A DNA stretch of 64,000 nucleotides from MADRE3 sp963718195 (GTDB taxonomy: Bacteria > Desulfobacterota > Desulfobulbia > Desulfobulbales > Desulfocapsaceae): the NCBI GenBank assembly GCA_963718195.1, contig CAVQYQ010000005.1, positions 806,001 through 870,000 on the forward strand, read 5' to 3'. Below, in pieces: positions 1 through 7,865 of the stretch. Position numbers and translations under genes: made by a program. The notes beneath the pieces were generated by a model. It ran no database searches. It was not told the DNA's origin and worked only from the letters and a program-made list of their open reading frames with translations. Within the stretch, counting starts at the first letter, position 1. The number at the start of each line of letters is the position of its first letter.

Positions 1-229
1 TGTTTTCATACTCGATATACTGCCGGTGTGCATCGGCAAAAAATACCCCGAGCGGGGTGATCCCGTCATTGTAAAAAACCGGACTCTCTTTACCCAGTAT
101 GCGGCGAATATTGTCTTCAGAGATTTCCTCACCCGGCTCAAGCACAACAAGCCAGTAAAGGGCACCGCCGGCACCTAGAAAGACAAGAAAAACCAATAGA
201 AACAATGTGAAAAATATTTTTTTTATCAT
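1..229 (-). CDS. Class A penicillin-binding protein, N-terminal fragment (cut by window edge)
   Basis: The minus-strand reading begins with ATG at 227-229 and runs off the left edge. The visible residues give a short basic start, one membrane anchor rich in F, L and V, then a periplasmic part with the motif GVFFADAHRQY. That motif is typical of the start of the glycosyltransferase domain of bifunctional class A PBPs (MrcA/PbpA-like). Such proteins polymerise and cross-link peptidoglycan at the outer face of the inner membrane. The catalytic glycosyltransferase Glu and the transpeptidase motifs lie outside the window, so completeness cannot be judged. It is divergent from the lytic transglycosylase gene that follows. 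A second class A PBP gene, frameshifted, is at 36238-38110. Confidence 0.8.
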   Translation of the reverse strand, partial: MIKKIFFTLFLLVFLVFLGAGGALYWLVVLEPGEEISEDNIRRILGKESPVFYNDGITPLGVFFADAHRQYIEYEN

Positions 230-436
230 CAACGCAAATTTAAACGGGTAGAATTGACTCTTTTCTGATAAAGATAGCCAACCCGGACGTTTTTCAACTC
301 AAATTTCTTGATTTAGAGACTGCATCAGGGTTTAATAGAATAGTTTAACCTCACATTGAGGGTAGTGAGAATGTACATTGTTACTTAAGATATCTCAACC
401 TGCTTTTAGCCTTCTTCTCCATGGTTTTTATGAGAA

Positions 437-2167
437 ATGCTGAAGCATAAACTCTGTTATCATTTTATGCTGTCTAATCAAATTCGAACACCGTCCATTT
501 TCAGCCTCTTTCTCTTACTCATTCTGGCAGGTTGTTCTGCGACGACTCCCCAGTCAAGTTTGTATCCAAAATCGGGGCAGGATAAAAACTCCATTGCAAA
601 TAATGAGATACTGGACCCAGATCTCGTCGGGGTGGAATCCGATTCCGAAGTGTGCCTTGATCAGGAACTTGAAGCACTTCGTCTGACCGGAGCCTGGGAT
701 GAATCTATCGAGCAAACACCTGCAGGAGAGTTTACGGCACCAGAGACCAGTTTTGATTTTCCCATTACCATGAATCGCCAGGTACAGGTGTACCTTGATC
801 TGTTCACGGGTAAACAGCGTAAATATTTTGGTCGCTGGCTCGCCCGATCAGGCTATTATCTGCCGATGATGGAGAAAGAACTTGGAGAAGCCGGACTGCC
901 GCTCGACCTCGTGTACCTGGCAATGATCGAAAGTGGCTTCAATCAACGGGCCTACTCTCGATCACGCGCAGTCGGCCTCTGGCAGTTCATGAAGGGCACC
1001 GGTCGGCAGTATAATCTTACCATAGACAAGTATGTTGATGAACGCAGGAATGCGCTCAAATCTACCCGTGCAGCGGTAACCTATCTCAGGGATCTGTATA
1101 ATGAATTTGGAGACTGGTACCTTGCAGTGGCAGCCTATAACGGTGGTCCAGGTACCATGCGCAAGGCAATCAGGCGGGCAAAGTCAAAAGATTTCTGGGT
1201 TATTGCTCAAAAGAAAAGTCTGCGACTTGAGACCAAGCGATATGTCCCAAAACTCATTGCCGCCATTCTGATCGCTAAGGAACCGGAAAAACATGGGTTC
1301 ACAGATGTTGTCTACGACAAACCGCTCGTTTACGATGAAATACCTGTCGGTCCTGGCCTCAGCCTTGAGGCGGCCGCCATTCTCTCAGGGTCTTCAAGCA
1401 AAACAATCAAGGAACTCAACCTGGAGCTGAAAACCGGGAAAACACCGCTGAATCGCGAACAGTACGTGCTGAAAATACCATCCGGCACCAAACAGCTTGC
1501 TGAAAATAACCTGCCCAGACTCCACAGCGTGGCCAGCACAGATTATAAAACACACATCATCAGGAAAAACGAAACACTTTCCCAGATATGCAAGCGTTAT
1601 AACATCAATACCACCACCCTTCTCAAAATCAACAATCTTGAGAGTAATAAACTCGTTGCAGGTACCAGGCTGCGGATCCCCTACCGTACAATCCAGTACA
1701 GGATTCTTCCGGAAGGAATGGATGCTTCGGTTGCTGCACGGGATGAATTGGTTCTGCATACAATAAAGAAGGGAGAAACGATTTCCAAAATTTCCCGTCA
1801 ATACCAGGTACCGTCAGACCTTATTGTTACCTGGAATGGACTTCCCAGTGTGCACAAAATAAGAGAAGGCCAGCAACTCGCTCTCTACCTGAACAACAAC
1901 GGCCCGGCGCCTGCATCCAACCAGGCCGCTAAAGCTCAAGAGTACAGTGCTGAAAACACGGTCATCGTCCTTTCGAAAACCTACAAAATTGCCTCATCCG
2001 CTCCGACCAATCAGACAGAGTATCAATGGTATCAGGTCAAAAACGGTGACTCTCTCTGGACCATCTCGCGTCGATTCAACACGTCACCTGGTAACATCAA
2101 AAAGTGGAACAATCTTAAATCCAACCTTATCCATCCTGGGAGTCGCCTTAAACTCAAGGATGTTTAG
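437..2167 (+). CDS. mltD: MltD-like membrane-bound lytic murein transglycosylase with LysM repeats
   Basis: This 576-residue lipoprotein cleaves the glycan strand of peptidoglycan. A signal sequence ends in a lipobox (LAGC, Cys at about residue 33). The SLT domain spans about residues 130-260 and contains the catalytic Glu at about 165 in the motif AMIESGFN, followed by GLWQFM and the AYNGGPG loop. Three LysM domains, each starting near a T/V-x-x-x-G/N-E/D-S/T-L pattern, lie at about 370-415, 443-487 and 527-573 and should bind peptidoglycan. MltD of E. coli has the same order with fewer LysM units. The start at 437 is uncertain: an ATG at 467 would still leave the complete signal sequence. 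Neither start has a strong ribosome binding site. Confidence 0.9.
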   Translation: MLKHKLCYHFMLSNQIRTPSIFSLFLLLILAGCSATTPQSSLYPKSGQDKNSIANNEILDPDLVGVESDSEVCLDQELEALRLTGAWDESIEQTPAGEFTAPETSFDFPITMNRQVQVYLDLFTGKQRKYFGRWLARSGYYLPMMEKELGEAGLPLDLVYLAMIESGFNQRAYSRSRAVGLWQFMKGTGRQYNLTIDKYVDERRNALKSTRAAVTYLRDLYNEFGDWYLAVAAYNGGPGTMRKAIRRAKSKDFWVIAQKKSLRLETKRYVPKLIAAILIAKEPEKHGFTDVVYDKPLVYDEIPVGPGLSLEAAAILSGSSSKTIKELNLELKTGKTPLNREQYVLKIPSGTKQLAENNLPRLHSVASTDYKTHIIRKNETLSQICKRYNINTTTLLKINNLESNKLVAGTRLRIPYRTIQYRILPEGMDASVAARDELVLHTIKKGETISKISRQYQVPSDLIVTWNGLPSVHKIREGQQLALYLNNNGPAPASNQAAKAQEYSAENTVIVLSKTYKIASSAPTNQTEYQWYQVKNGDSLWTISRRFNTSPGNIKKWNNLKSNLIHPGSRLKLKDV

Positions 2168-2252
2168 CGAGCGTGCTTGCACCTGCAATACTTACCAGAT
2201 ACTATCAGTAAACTTTCTTTTCGGGCCTGCCTGTTTGTGAGATCCTCTATCT

Positions 2253-3449
2253 ATGAACCAGAAACCTTTTCCTCAAAATCATTATCCTGATGATGTTCAA
2301 GTCATTAACCATCAGTCCAGGACAATCTTGCTCATTGGTACAGCTCATGTCTCCCAGCAGTCTGTTGATCTGGTAACAGAAGTTATTTCCAAGGAAAAAC
2401 CTGACGTTGTTTGCATAGAACTTGATGCGAAGCGCTACCAGGCATTGACTGAAGAAAAAAGGTGGCAGCAACTTGACCTGAAATCGGTGATCAAGAAAAA
2501 ACAGCTGTCTACCCTGCTGGTATCCCTGATGATGGCATCGTATCAGAAAAAACTTGGAGAGAATCTTGGGGTATCACCGGGCGCAGAGCTCCTTGGCGCA
2601 GCTCAAACCGCGCAACAGTTTGATATTCCGATCTCACTTTGTGACAGGGATATACGGGTTACTCTGAGACGGGCATGGAAATCAACATCCCTATTTAAAA
2701 AGGGATATCTGCTCACCTCACTAATTGCCGGACTCTTTGATTCCGAAAAGATTGATGAAAAGAAACTGGAGGAACTCAGGCAGCAGGATATCCTGACGGA
2801 ACTGATGGCAGAGATGGGCGAATCGCTGCCCAACATGAAAAAGGTTCTCATCGATGAGCGTGACATATACCTTTCTGAAAAGATTAAATCGACCCCGGGA
2901 ACTCATATCGTTGCCGTAGTTGGTGCAGGCCATGTCAGCGGCATAAAAAAATGTTTTCATCAGGACAATTCGCATCAACTCGCCGAAATCGATACGATTC
3001 CACCCGTGTCAAAAGGTTGGAAAACTGCCGGGTGGCTGATCCCGCTTGTCATTTTAACGGCAATTGCTGCAATCGCCTACCAGAAGGGAGCAACCGTGGC
3101 GGGTGACAATATACAATACTGGATACTTGCCAACGGTATCCCTGCTGCTATTGGTGCAGTCCTCGCGCTCGCTCACCCTGCAACCATTTTCAGTGCTTTC
3201 GCCGCTGCACCGATCACAAGCCTGACTCCGGTTATTGGCGCTGGCTACGTCACAGCATTTATCCAGGTGATGACCCGTCCGCCGGTTGTCCGAGAGTTTG
3301 AAACTGTTGCCACTGATATTTCATCCTTTACCGGTTGGTGGCGCAATAAACTGCTCAGAGTGTTCCTGGTCTTTTTTTTGACGGGTCTTGGTTCAGCCAT
3401 TGGTACATATATCGGTGGTTATGAAATCATTAAGACACTCATTAGTTAA
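2253..3449 (+). CDS. TraB/PrgY-family membrane protein
   Basis: 398 residues. The N-terminal half carries the TraB-family signature: LLIGTAHVS near residue 28, then VCIELDAKRY, and later a GAGHVSG motif near residue 223. The C-terminal part (about 250-398) has several hydrophobic segments that look membrane-spanning. In Enterococcus, TraB/PrgY proteins reduce the activity of a peptide pheromone; the broader family (with GumN/TIKI) is proposed to be metal-dependent peptidases, and the GTAH and E-D-R residues are the conserved set. No substrate can be inferred here. The gene follows mltD by 85 bases and precedes yhbY by 39 bases, in the same direction, so the three may be co-transcribed. Confidence 0.85.
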   Translation: MNQKPFPQNHYPDDVQVINHQSRTILLIGTAHVSQQSVDLVTEVISKEKPDVVCIELDAKRYQALTEEKRWQQLDLKSVIKKKQLSTLLVSLMMASYQKKLGENLGVSPGAELLGAAQTAQQFDIPISLCDRDIRVTLRRAWKSTSLFKKGYLLTSLIAGLFDSEKIDEKKLEELRQQDILTELMAEMGESLPNMKKVLIDERDIYLSEKIKSTPGTHIVAVVGAGHVSGIKKCFHQDNSHQLAEIDTIPPVSKGWKTAGWLIPLVILTAIAAIAYQKGATVAGDNIQYWILANGIPAAIGAVLALAHPATIFSAFAAAPITSLTPVIGAGYVTAFIQVMTRPPVVREFETVATDISSFTGWWRNKLLRVFLVFFLTGLGSAIGTYIGGYEIIKTLIS

Positions 3450-3488
3450 ACCTAAGAACAATAGTACTCCCTACATCTAGAGAATTCC

Positions 3489-3818
3489 ATGACAGACAAG
3501 AAAACAACGGGCCCGATAGCATTAACCAATGCCCAGAAAAAGTATCTCAGGGGGCGTGGCCATCACCTGACACCACTTGTGTATATTGGCAAGGAAGGCC
3601 TCGCCGAGAGTGTCATTGAGGCTGTTGACAGCGCACTTCATTCCCACGAGCTCATCAAAGTCAAGATTGTCAACACAAGCTCAGTCAACAAGCATGAAGC
3701 TGCTGAAATTGTTCCCCAGAAAACCTCAAGCTCTCTGGTACAGCTCATCGGGAAAACACTCATTCTCTACAGGAAGAATCCAAAAAGGAAAAAGGAAGAC
3801 CAGATCAAACTACCGTGA
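3489..3818 (+). CDS. yhbY: Ribosome assembly RNA-binding protein YhbY (CRM domain)
   Basis: 109 residues, close to the usual size of about 95-100 plus a short basic tail. It is a single CRM domain: it begins with LTNAQKKYLRGRGHHL, followed by the conserved G-K-E-G-L loop (VYIGKEGLAES) and the VKIVNT strand. YhbY associates with pre-50S ribosomal subunits and binds RNA. The ATG at 3489 is preceded by a weak GAGA element. In the genome it sits at the end of the mltD/TraB run and converges with the rhodanese gene on the other strand. Confidence 0.93.
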   Translation: MTDKKTTGPIALTNAQKKYLRGRGHHLTPLVYIGKEGLAESVIEAVDSALHSHELIKVKIVNTSSVNKHEAAEIVPQKTSSSLVQLIGKTLILYRKNPKRKKEDQIKLP

Positions 3819-3865
3819 AAGGCGGGAACAGCCGTCACTCCGACTGTCCCCGGCCGGTAGCTATA

Positions 3866-4267
3866 TCATGACCGTTCTTCAGTCGGATATTTATTGCGGA
3901 ACCATTCCTGCCAGCCACCTTTTAGTGCATATACTTTTGTGAAACCTTGCGAGTGGAGTTTCCGTGCCACACTGGCACTGGTGTATTCACTCGGTCAGGC
4001 GCAATAGAGAACAATGGTTTTGTCCTTGCCATAATTTCCCGCCCAGGCGGCAACATCACCCGGGTCTTCACGAATTGCACCTTGAATTTTAAACTCACTG
4101 GAACTCCAGTCCCTTCCTGCCCGAACGTCGATAATTACCGTATCTTCTGAGCTGAGCATCGACTTCAGTTCATCCTTATCAATGGTATCGACGTTTGCGG
4201 CAAAAGCCGATGTCGCACTTCCAAACAGAAACAAGAACAGTGCAGTTACCAATATCCTCATCTTCAT
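3866..4267 (-). CDS. Periplasmic rhodanese-like selenoprotein (Sec encoded by UGA at 3995-3997)
   Basis: Read conventionally the frame stops after 90 residues, at TGA 3995-3997, in the middle of the rhodanese active-site loop. Reading through gives 133 residues with a perfect rhodanese C-terminus: YCA-U-PSEYTSASVARKL, then VYALKGGWQEW, ending at TGA 3866-3868. The UGA sits where most homologues have the catalytic Cys: U-x5-S-A has the spacing of the usual C-x5-S-A loop. A SECIS-like hairpin follows directly (3950-3993). The N-terminus is a signal peptide with predicted cleavage after AFA (about residue 23), so the protein should act outside the cytoplasm. Rhodaneses move sulfane sulfur (or selenium) via the active-site residue. 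Start ATG at 4267 has a GGAGGT site inside the end of the upstream gene and overlaps its stop (ATGA), suggesting translational coupling. Confidence 0.88.
3950..3993 (-). promoter_or_regulatory. SECIS-like selenocysteine insertion hairpin
   Basis: Immediately 3' of the in-frame UGA the mRNA can fold: an outer stem CGAGTG (3988-3993) pairs exactly with CACTCG (3950-3955), and an apical stem GTGCC (3974-3978) pairs with GGCAC (3964-3968) around a five-base loop AGTGT. The loop starts about 21 bases after the UGA and has G as its second base. This matches the known bacterial SECIS pattern, in which a small apical loop has G in its first two positions and lies roughly 16-37 bases after UGA, for recognition by SelB. 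Confidence 0.8.
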
Positions 4268-5499
4268 ACCTCCGTGTTGTTATTTATTTGTATATCTTCT
4301 GGCCCACGATAACTGTTCAGAACAGTTAAAATCGAAACCAGCAAGACCGCGCCAATAATCATTGAAACAGCAAAGCATGCGGCAACAATGACTTTTTCCT
4401 GGTTAAGAAACAGTGCCAGGCTACCCAGTAAAATTGTGGTGCTGGTGATCATTCCCAAAGTTGCTTTGAGTGGCTTATTTTTGCCCGCTTCAAGAGACCC
4501 GAAAAAAATCATCAGTCCAGTATGGACCATCCACAATATGAGAGATGACCGAATGTACACTTCCAACAGGTCTGTCCCGGCCACCCCAAATGCCATCATT
4601 CCACCAACCCCAATTGCCAGCAGAACCGTCAATCCTTTTTCAATCGTCTCTCCACCCTTCTGAATGAACATGTGACTGACCGCCGATGAAACAATACGCA
4701 TTAACCATTGTACCGCTCCAAAACTTCCGGATATTATGACAATACCCATAGTAACGCGTCCGAATTCTCCACCAATTTTCCCTGCTGCGACCATATAAGG
4801 TATGGTGGAATCCATCAATCTATGCGGCTCAACAAATCGGGCGGAGACATACATCCACCCGGAGAGCAGAAGAATACAGAGACCAAACCCAATCCAGAAA
4901 CGCAACGGTTCCACCCTTATAAAGACACTGGCGCGATCGATCCCGACAAACACCAGCAACAGCGGCAACAAACGCATAACCGAACTGGTCTCATCGACAA
5001 ATGAGAATGGGACGATCGGCTCAGAAACGAGTCCATATACCACAAGAGCGGTTATACCGATGAAACAGATGGCAACAGTTATGACTATTATCATCTCCCT
5101 GATAAGCGTTGACAAAAATGGAACTGCCAAAGCGGCCGCCAGGAGGATAAAAGCAAAAGCAAAGTTTGGAAATCGATAGTAAATCACCTCGTTAAAGGTA
5201 AAACCTGCAGTCACCAGTATACCGGTAGAACCAAAGAGCATCGTTCCGACCATCCCCGCAACCCCGATGATTCCGACAAGACCTGCTCTTGACCGTTGAA
5301 TCTGAAGGCTTTTTTCAATCTTTACTATCTGGTCTCCCCCGACAAGTGAGGTACCAAGGCAGATAACTGCAGACAAACAGAGAAAAGCCAGGAGTCCGAG
5401 ACCTGCTCCGACTCCTCCACCGTTCCCTGTGAGTACAAGAGCTTCAGGAGAAAACATCCAGAAACTGGTTATACCTAAAACGACGAGTAGAGAATGCAT
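4264..5499 (-). CDS. Multi-spanning inner-membrane protein, possible permease, upstream of seleno-rhodanese
   Basis: 411 residues, almost entirely hydrophobic, with about 11-12 probable membrane segments separated by short loops. A motif GTSLVGGDQIVKIEKSLQ near residue 50-67 and repeated glycine-rich helices give it the look of an APC-type secondary transporter, but I do not recognise the exact family. Start ATG at 5499 follows CCGGAG. Its stop overlaps the start of the seleno-rhodanese gene, so the two form a two-gene operon. By context it might move a sulfur or selenium compound, or supply/receive the substrate of the rhodanese; that is inference only. Confidence 0.75.
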   Translation of the reverse strand: MHSLLVVLGITSFWMFSPEALVLTGNGGGVGAGLGLLAFLCLSAVICLGTSLVGGDQIVKIEKSLQIQRSRAGLVGIIGVAGMVGTMLFGSTGILVTAGFTFNEVIYYRFPNFAFAFILLAAALAVPFLSTLIREMIIVITVAICFIGITALVVYGLVSEPIVPFSFVDETSSVMRLLPLLLVFVGIDRASVFIRVEPLRFWIGFGLCILLLSGWMYVSARFVEPHRLMDSTIPYMVAAGKIGGEFGRVTMGIVIISGSFGAVQWLMRIVSSAVSHMFIQKGGETIEKGLTVLLAIGVGGMMAFGVAGTDLLEVYIRSSLILWMVHTGLMIFFGSLEAGKNKPLKATLGMITSTTILLGSLALFLNQEKVIVAACFAVSMIIGAVLLVSILTVLNSYRGPEDIQINNNTEV

Positions 5500-5809
5500 G
5501 ATAGCTCCGGCCTTTTATATAATAGAGAGGTCATCTCTTGCCGTTTTATTCCATCTGAAAAGCAACCTTGTCCGTTTTTTCCCAATAGCAAATATATCTG
5601 ATATCTGCTTCGGTATACTAATAGTCAGAAACAGTTTCAATGCAAGTAGGGAGTATAGACGACAACGATTCTTCAGGGAGACAAAGAAAACCTGGTTCAC
5701 ACGAGGCTAAAATGGTCAGGAGATTTCTTCTCTATTAATCTTGCGGTTCCCTGACTATCTGCTACATTTCTGTTATTAACCATGCAACGATGAATCAGGA
5801 GGAATGATC
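5500..5809. other. Intergenic region between divergent operons
   Basis: About 310 bases separate the membrane protein gene (minus) from the MBL hydrolase (plus). The minus side holds an AT-rich TATTATATAA segment near 5515-5525 that could be a -10 region for the membrane protein/rhodanese operon, without a convincing -35. The plus side holds TTGCGG, 17 bases, ACATTT near 5740-5770, a weak candidate. I see no credible gene here. Confidence 0.4.
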
Positions 5810-6520
5810 ATGAGCTATTCAATTACCCCGCTTCTCACCGGCGTCCGCAACCCCGACCAGGGTATCATGACCTACCAGCAGGGTTATGGAACAAGGATCT
5901 GGCTGCCCATCTGGGCGTTCCTGCTCCAGGGAGAGGGTAAACGAATCCTGGTGGACACCGGGCTCAATGAAAATGAGCTGATCGTGCCAGCAGGCTTTAC
6001 AGAAGAAACAGGACTGGTTCCCATGAGTATCGTAGATGGACTGACTGCCCAAGGAATCCAACCAGGACATATCGACATTGTCATAAATACCCATCTGCAC
6101 GATGATCATTGCGGTAATAATTCGCTGTTCAGCTCATCAACTTTTTATGCGCATGCTGATGAAATTGTTTTCTGCAGGAATCCGCACCCGATTGATCATC
6201 GCTATGACGACTATTTTATAGAGGACATTTTATTTACTGAAATTCAGGGTCGTACAGAGATAGCACCCGGAGTAACGACGATGCATATGCCAGGACATAC
6301 CGTTGGGACCCTGTCTGTACTGGTTGAAACGGGAGACGGATCATCCGTAATAACCGGATTTTGCTGTAATAATAGAAATTTCCCTGAAAACGGACCGGCC
6401 GTCTGTCCTGGTGTCCACCTTGATGCGATCGCCGCCTGGAATTCCATCCAGAGCGTTAAGGAGATGGGGGCCAGCATCATGCCGATGCATGAACTTTCTC
6501 TTTCACCGGTAGGCAGCTGA
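5810..6520 (+). CDS. MBL-fold metallo-hydrolase, N-acyl homoserine lactonase-like subgroup
   Basis: 236 residues from the second of two nearby ATGs. An AGGAGG site at 5797-5802 lies too close to ATG 5804 but is 7 bases from ATG 5810, which decides the start. It carries the metallo-beta-lactamase zinc motif HLHDDH near residue 100, the third ligand in PGHTVG, and a final His in MHE. The arrangement, with VDTGL before the motif, resembles AttM/AiiA-type lactonases and related quorum-quenching hydrolases. The substrate cannot be told from sequence; many relatives act on other lactones or esters. It has no signal peptide and stands alone. Confidence 0.85.
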   Translation: MSYSITPLLTGVRNPDQGIMTYQQGYGTRIWLPIWAFLLQGEGKRILVDTGLNENELIVPAGFTEETGLVPMSIVDGLTAQGIQPGHIDIVINTHLHDDHCGNNSLFSSSTFYAHADEIVFCRNPHPIDHRYDDYFIEDILFTEIQGRTEIAPGVTTMHMPGHTVGTLSVLVETGDGSSVITGFCCNNRNFPENGPAVCPGVHLDAIAAWNSIQSVKEMGASIMPMHELSLSPVGS

Positions 6521-6546
6521 AAAACGGTTTTTTTTGACAGCCCTGT

Positions 6547-7323
6547 CTAGGATATCGTGAGGAGGGGTGTTGGTTTATGCTGTTCTGAAATCTTCAGAAT
6601 TTCCAGCGAACAGCTCTGTGGAATTACGGCGGCAGCTTCACGGTAGGCAATCTCAGGCGAATTGTTGGTCTCACTCAGGTGTGCGAGTACCACATGCTGC
6701 AAATTTTCATGCACTATTTTTTCAAGCAGTTCTGCTGAATCGTGGTTTGCAAGGTGACCTTGATTGGAACGCACGCGCTGCTGCAAAGATGGTGGATAGG
6801 GCCCATTTTTCAGCAGCTCGGGATCATGATTGAACTCCAGGATAAGACTGTCAAGACCTCTCAACCGTCTGCCCACCAGGGTTGAGACAATACCGGTATC
6901 GGTGCAATACCCGAGAGATCTTGTCTCGTCACTGATTATATAGCCGACCGGGTCGTGAGTGTCGTGGGAAATGGCAAAAGAACGAATGCATAGATCTCTA
7001 AAATCCAAGGTGTCGCCAGTATTGAATTCGTTGCGCTTGAAAAGTTTTTTCAACCGTTTCTCCCCACCGAAAAATGTTCCCTCGTTGGCAAAAACCGGAA
7101 TACTGCAGCGCCTCGACATCACCCCCACACCACTGATGTGGTCATGATGTTCGTGGGTTACAAAAATACCATTCAAACAGTCGATAGTCTTTCCTAAACT
7201 GGCCAATCGTGCATCAATCTCCTTGCCGGAAAATCCTCCATCAATCAGGATTGCCGTCTCACCGCTTTCAATAAAGACACAGTTTCCCCTGCTCCCGCTT
7301 CCCAGGACAGTGAACTGCATCAA
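6547..7323 (-). CDS. walJ: MBL-fold hydrolase of the YycJ/WalJ family
   Basis: 258 residues. The N-terminus FTVLGSGSRGNCVFIE and the zinc motif THEHHDHISG (about residues 55-64) are typical of YycJ/WalJ/VicX proteins, proposed to be DNA/RNA-processing MBL enzymes (exonuclease-like). Other ligands are in SHDTHDP and LEFNHD. It overlaps the dut stop codon (the second ATG is also possible), so it is translated with the last genes of the rimP-nusA-infB cluster. The role in Gram-negative bacteria is poorly defined. Confidence 0.85.
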   Translation of the reverse strand: MMQFTVLGSGSRGNCVFIESGETAILIDGGFSGKEIDARLASLGKTIDCLNGIFVTHEHHDHISGVGVMSRRCSIPVFANEGTFFGGEKRLKKLFKRNEFNTGDTLDFRDLCIRSFAISHDTHDPVGYIISDETRSLGYCTDTGIVSTLVGRRLRGLDSLILEFNHDPELLKNGPYPPSLQQRVRSNQGHLANHDSAELLEKIVHENLQHVVLAHLSETNNSPEIAYREAAAVIPQSCSLEILKISEQHKPTPLLTIS

Positions 7324-7793
7324 CTGATCCCCGTATGACCGAAGCCACCAGCATCTCGATCACTCCGACTCAGCTCTTCCATAATCCGGATCTCAGCTTT
7401 GACAACCGGTGCCGCAACGAGTTGTGCGATACGGTCTCCACGTTTAATGGTAAAAGCATTGCGGCCGACATTGATCAATCCGATTTTTACCTCACCACGA
7501 TAATCAGAATCAATGGTCCCCGGTGCATTGACGATGGTAATGCCATGCTTGATGGCTAGCCCGCTTCTCGGTCGGACCTGTATTTCAAAACCTTCAGGGA
7601 TATCGAGGGCAAAACCGGTGGCCACCATTTTTATATCGCCAGGATAGAGTGTTACATCCTGTTTGACCGCAGCACAAACATCCATGCCAGAGGCACCGGA
7701 TGTCTCATATCCTGGTATACTTATCTCCCGGTTGGGTTCACCATTCAACCACTTTAACCCTATGACTATCTTCTTTTGAGTGTATTCAGGCAT
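7320..7793 (-). CDS. dut: Deoxyuridine 5'-triphosphate nucleotidohydrolase (dUTPase)
   Basis: 157 residues, normal for the trimeric Dut family. It hydrolyses dUTP to dUMP and pyrophosphate, keeping uracil out of DNA and feeding thymidylate synthesis. The five family motifs are visible: SGASGMDVCAA (1), RPRSGLA (2), GTIDSDYRGE (3), RGDRIAQLV (4) and the C-terminal GGFGHTG (5). It lies after the pnp terminator-like hairpin and overlaps walJ by four bases. Confidence 0.97.
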   Translation of the reverse strand: MPEYTQKKIVIGLKWLNGEPNREISIPGYETSGASGMDVCAAVKQDVTLYPGDIKMVATGFALDIPEGFEIQVRPRSGLAIKHGITIVNAPGTIDSDYRGEVKIGLINVGRNAFTIKRGDRIAQLVAAPVVKAEIRIMEELSRSDRDAGGFGHTGIS

Positions 7794-7810
7794 GATGCAC
7801 CAGCTCCAAC

Positions 7811-7849
7811 GCGAAAAGGCCGACTGGATCTCTCAGCCGGCCTTTTCGC
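7811..7849 (-). terminator. Hairpin between pnp and dut
   Basis: A nearly perfect inverted repeat: GCGAAAAGGCCGACTG at 7811-7826 faces CAGCCGGCCTTTTCGC at 7834-7849 with one mismatch. The stem is flanked by A and T runs inside its arms, so it could act as a terminator on either strand. On the minus strand it lies just after the pnp stop (7866) and before dut, so it may end or attenuate the operon transcript or protect the pnp mRNA 3' end. Confidence 0.7.
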
Positions 7850-7865
7850 TCTGGGACATTGATAT

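Noticed and set aside
3995..4267. A 90-residue truncated rhodanese ending at TGA 3995-3997
   Set aside because: The frame continues with rhodanese sequence and natural stop, a SECIS-like hairpin follows, and the TGA is at the catalytic position; Sec read-through explains all of this.
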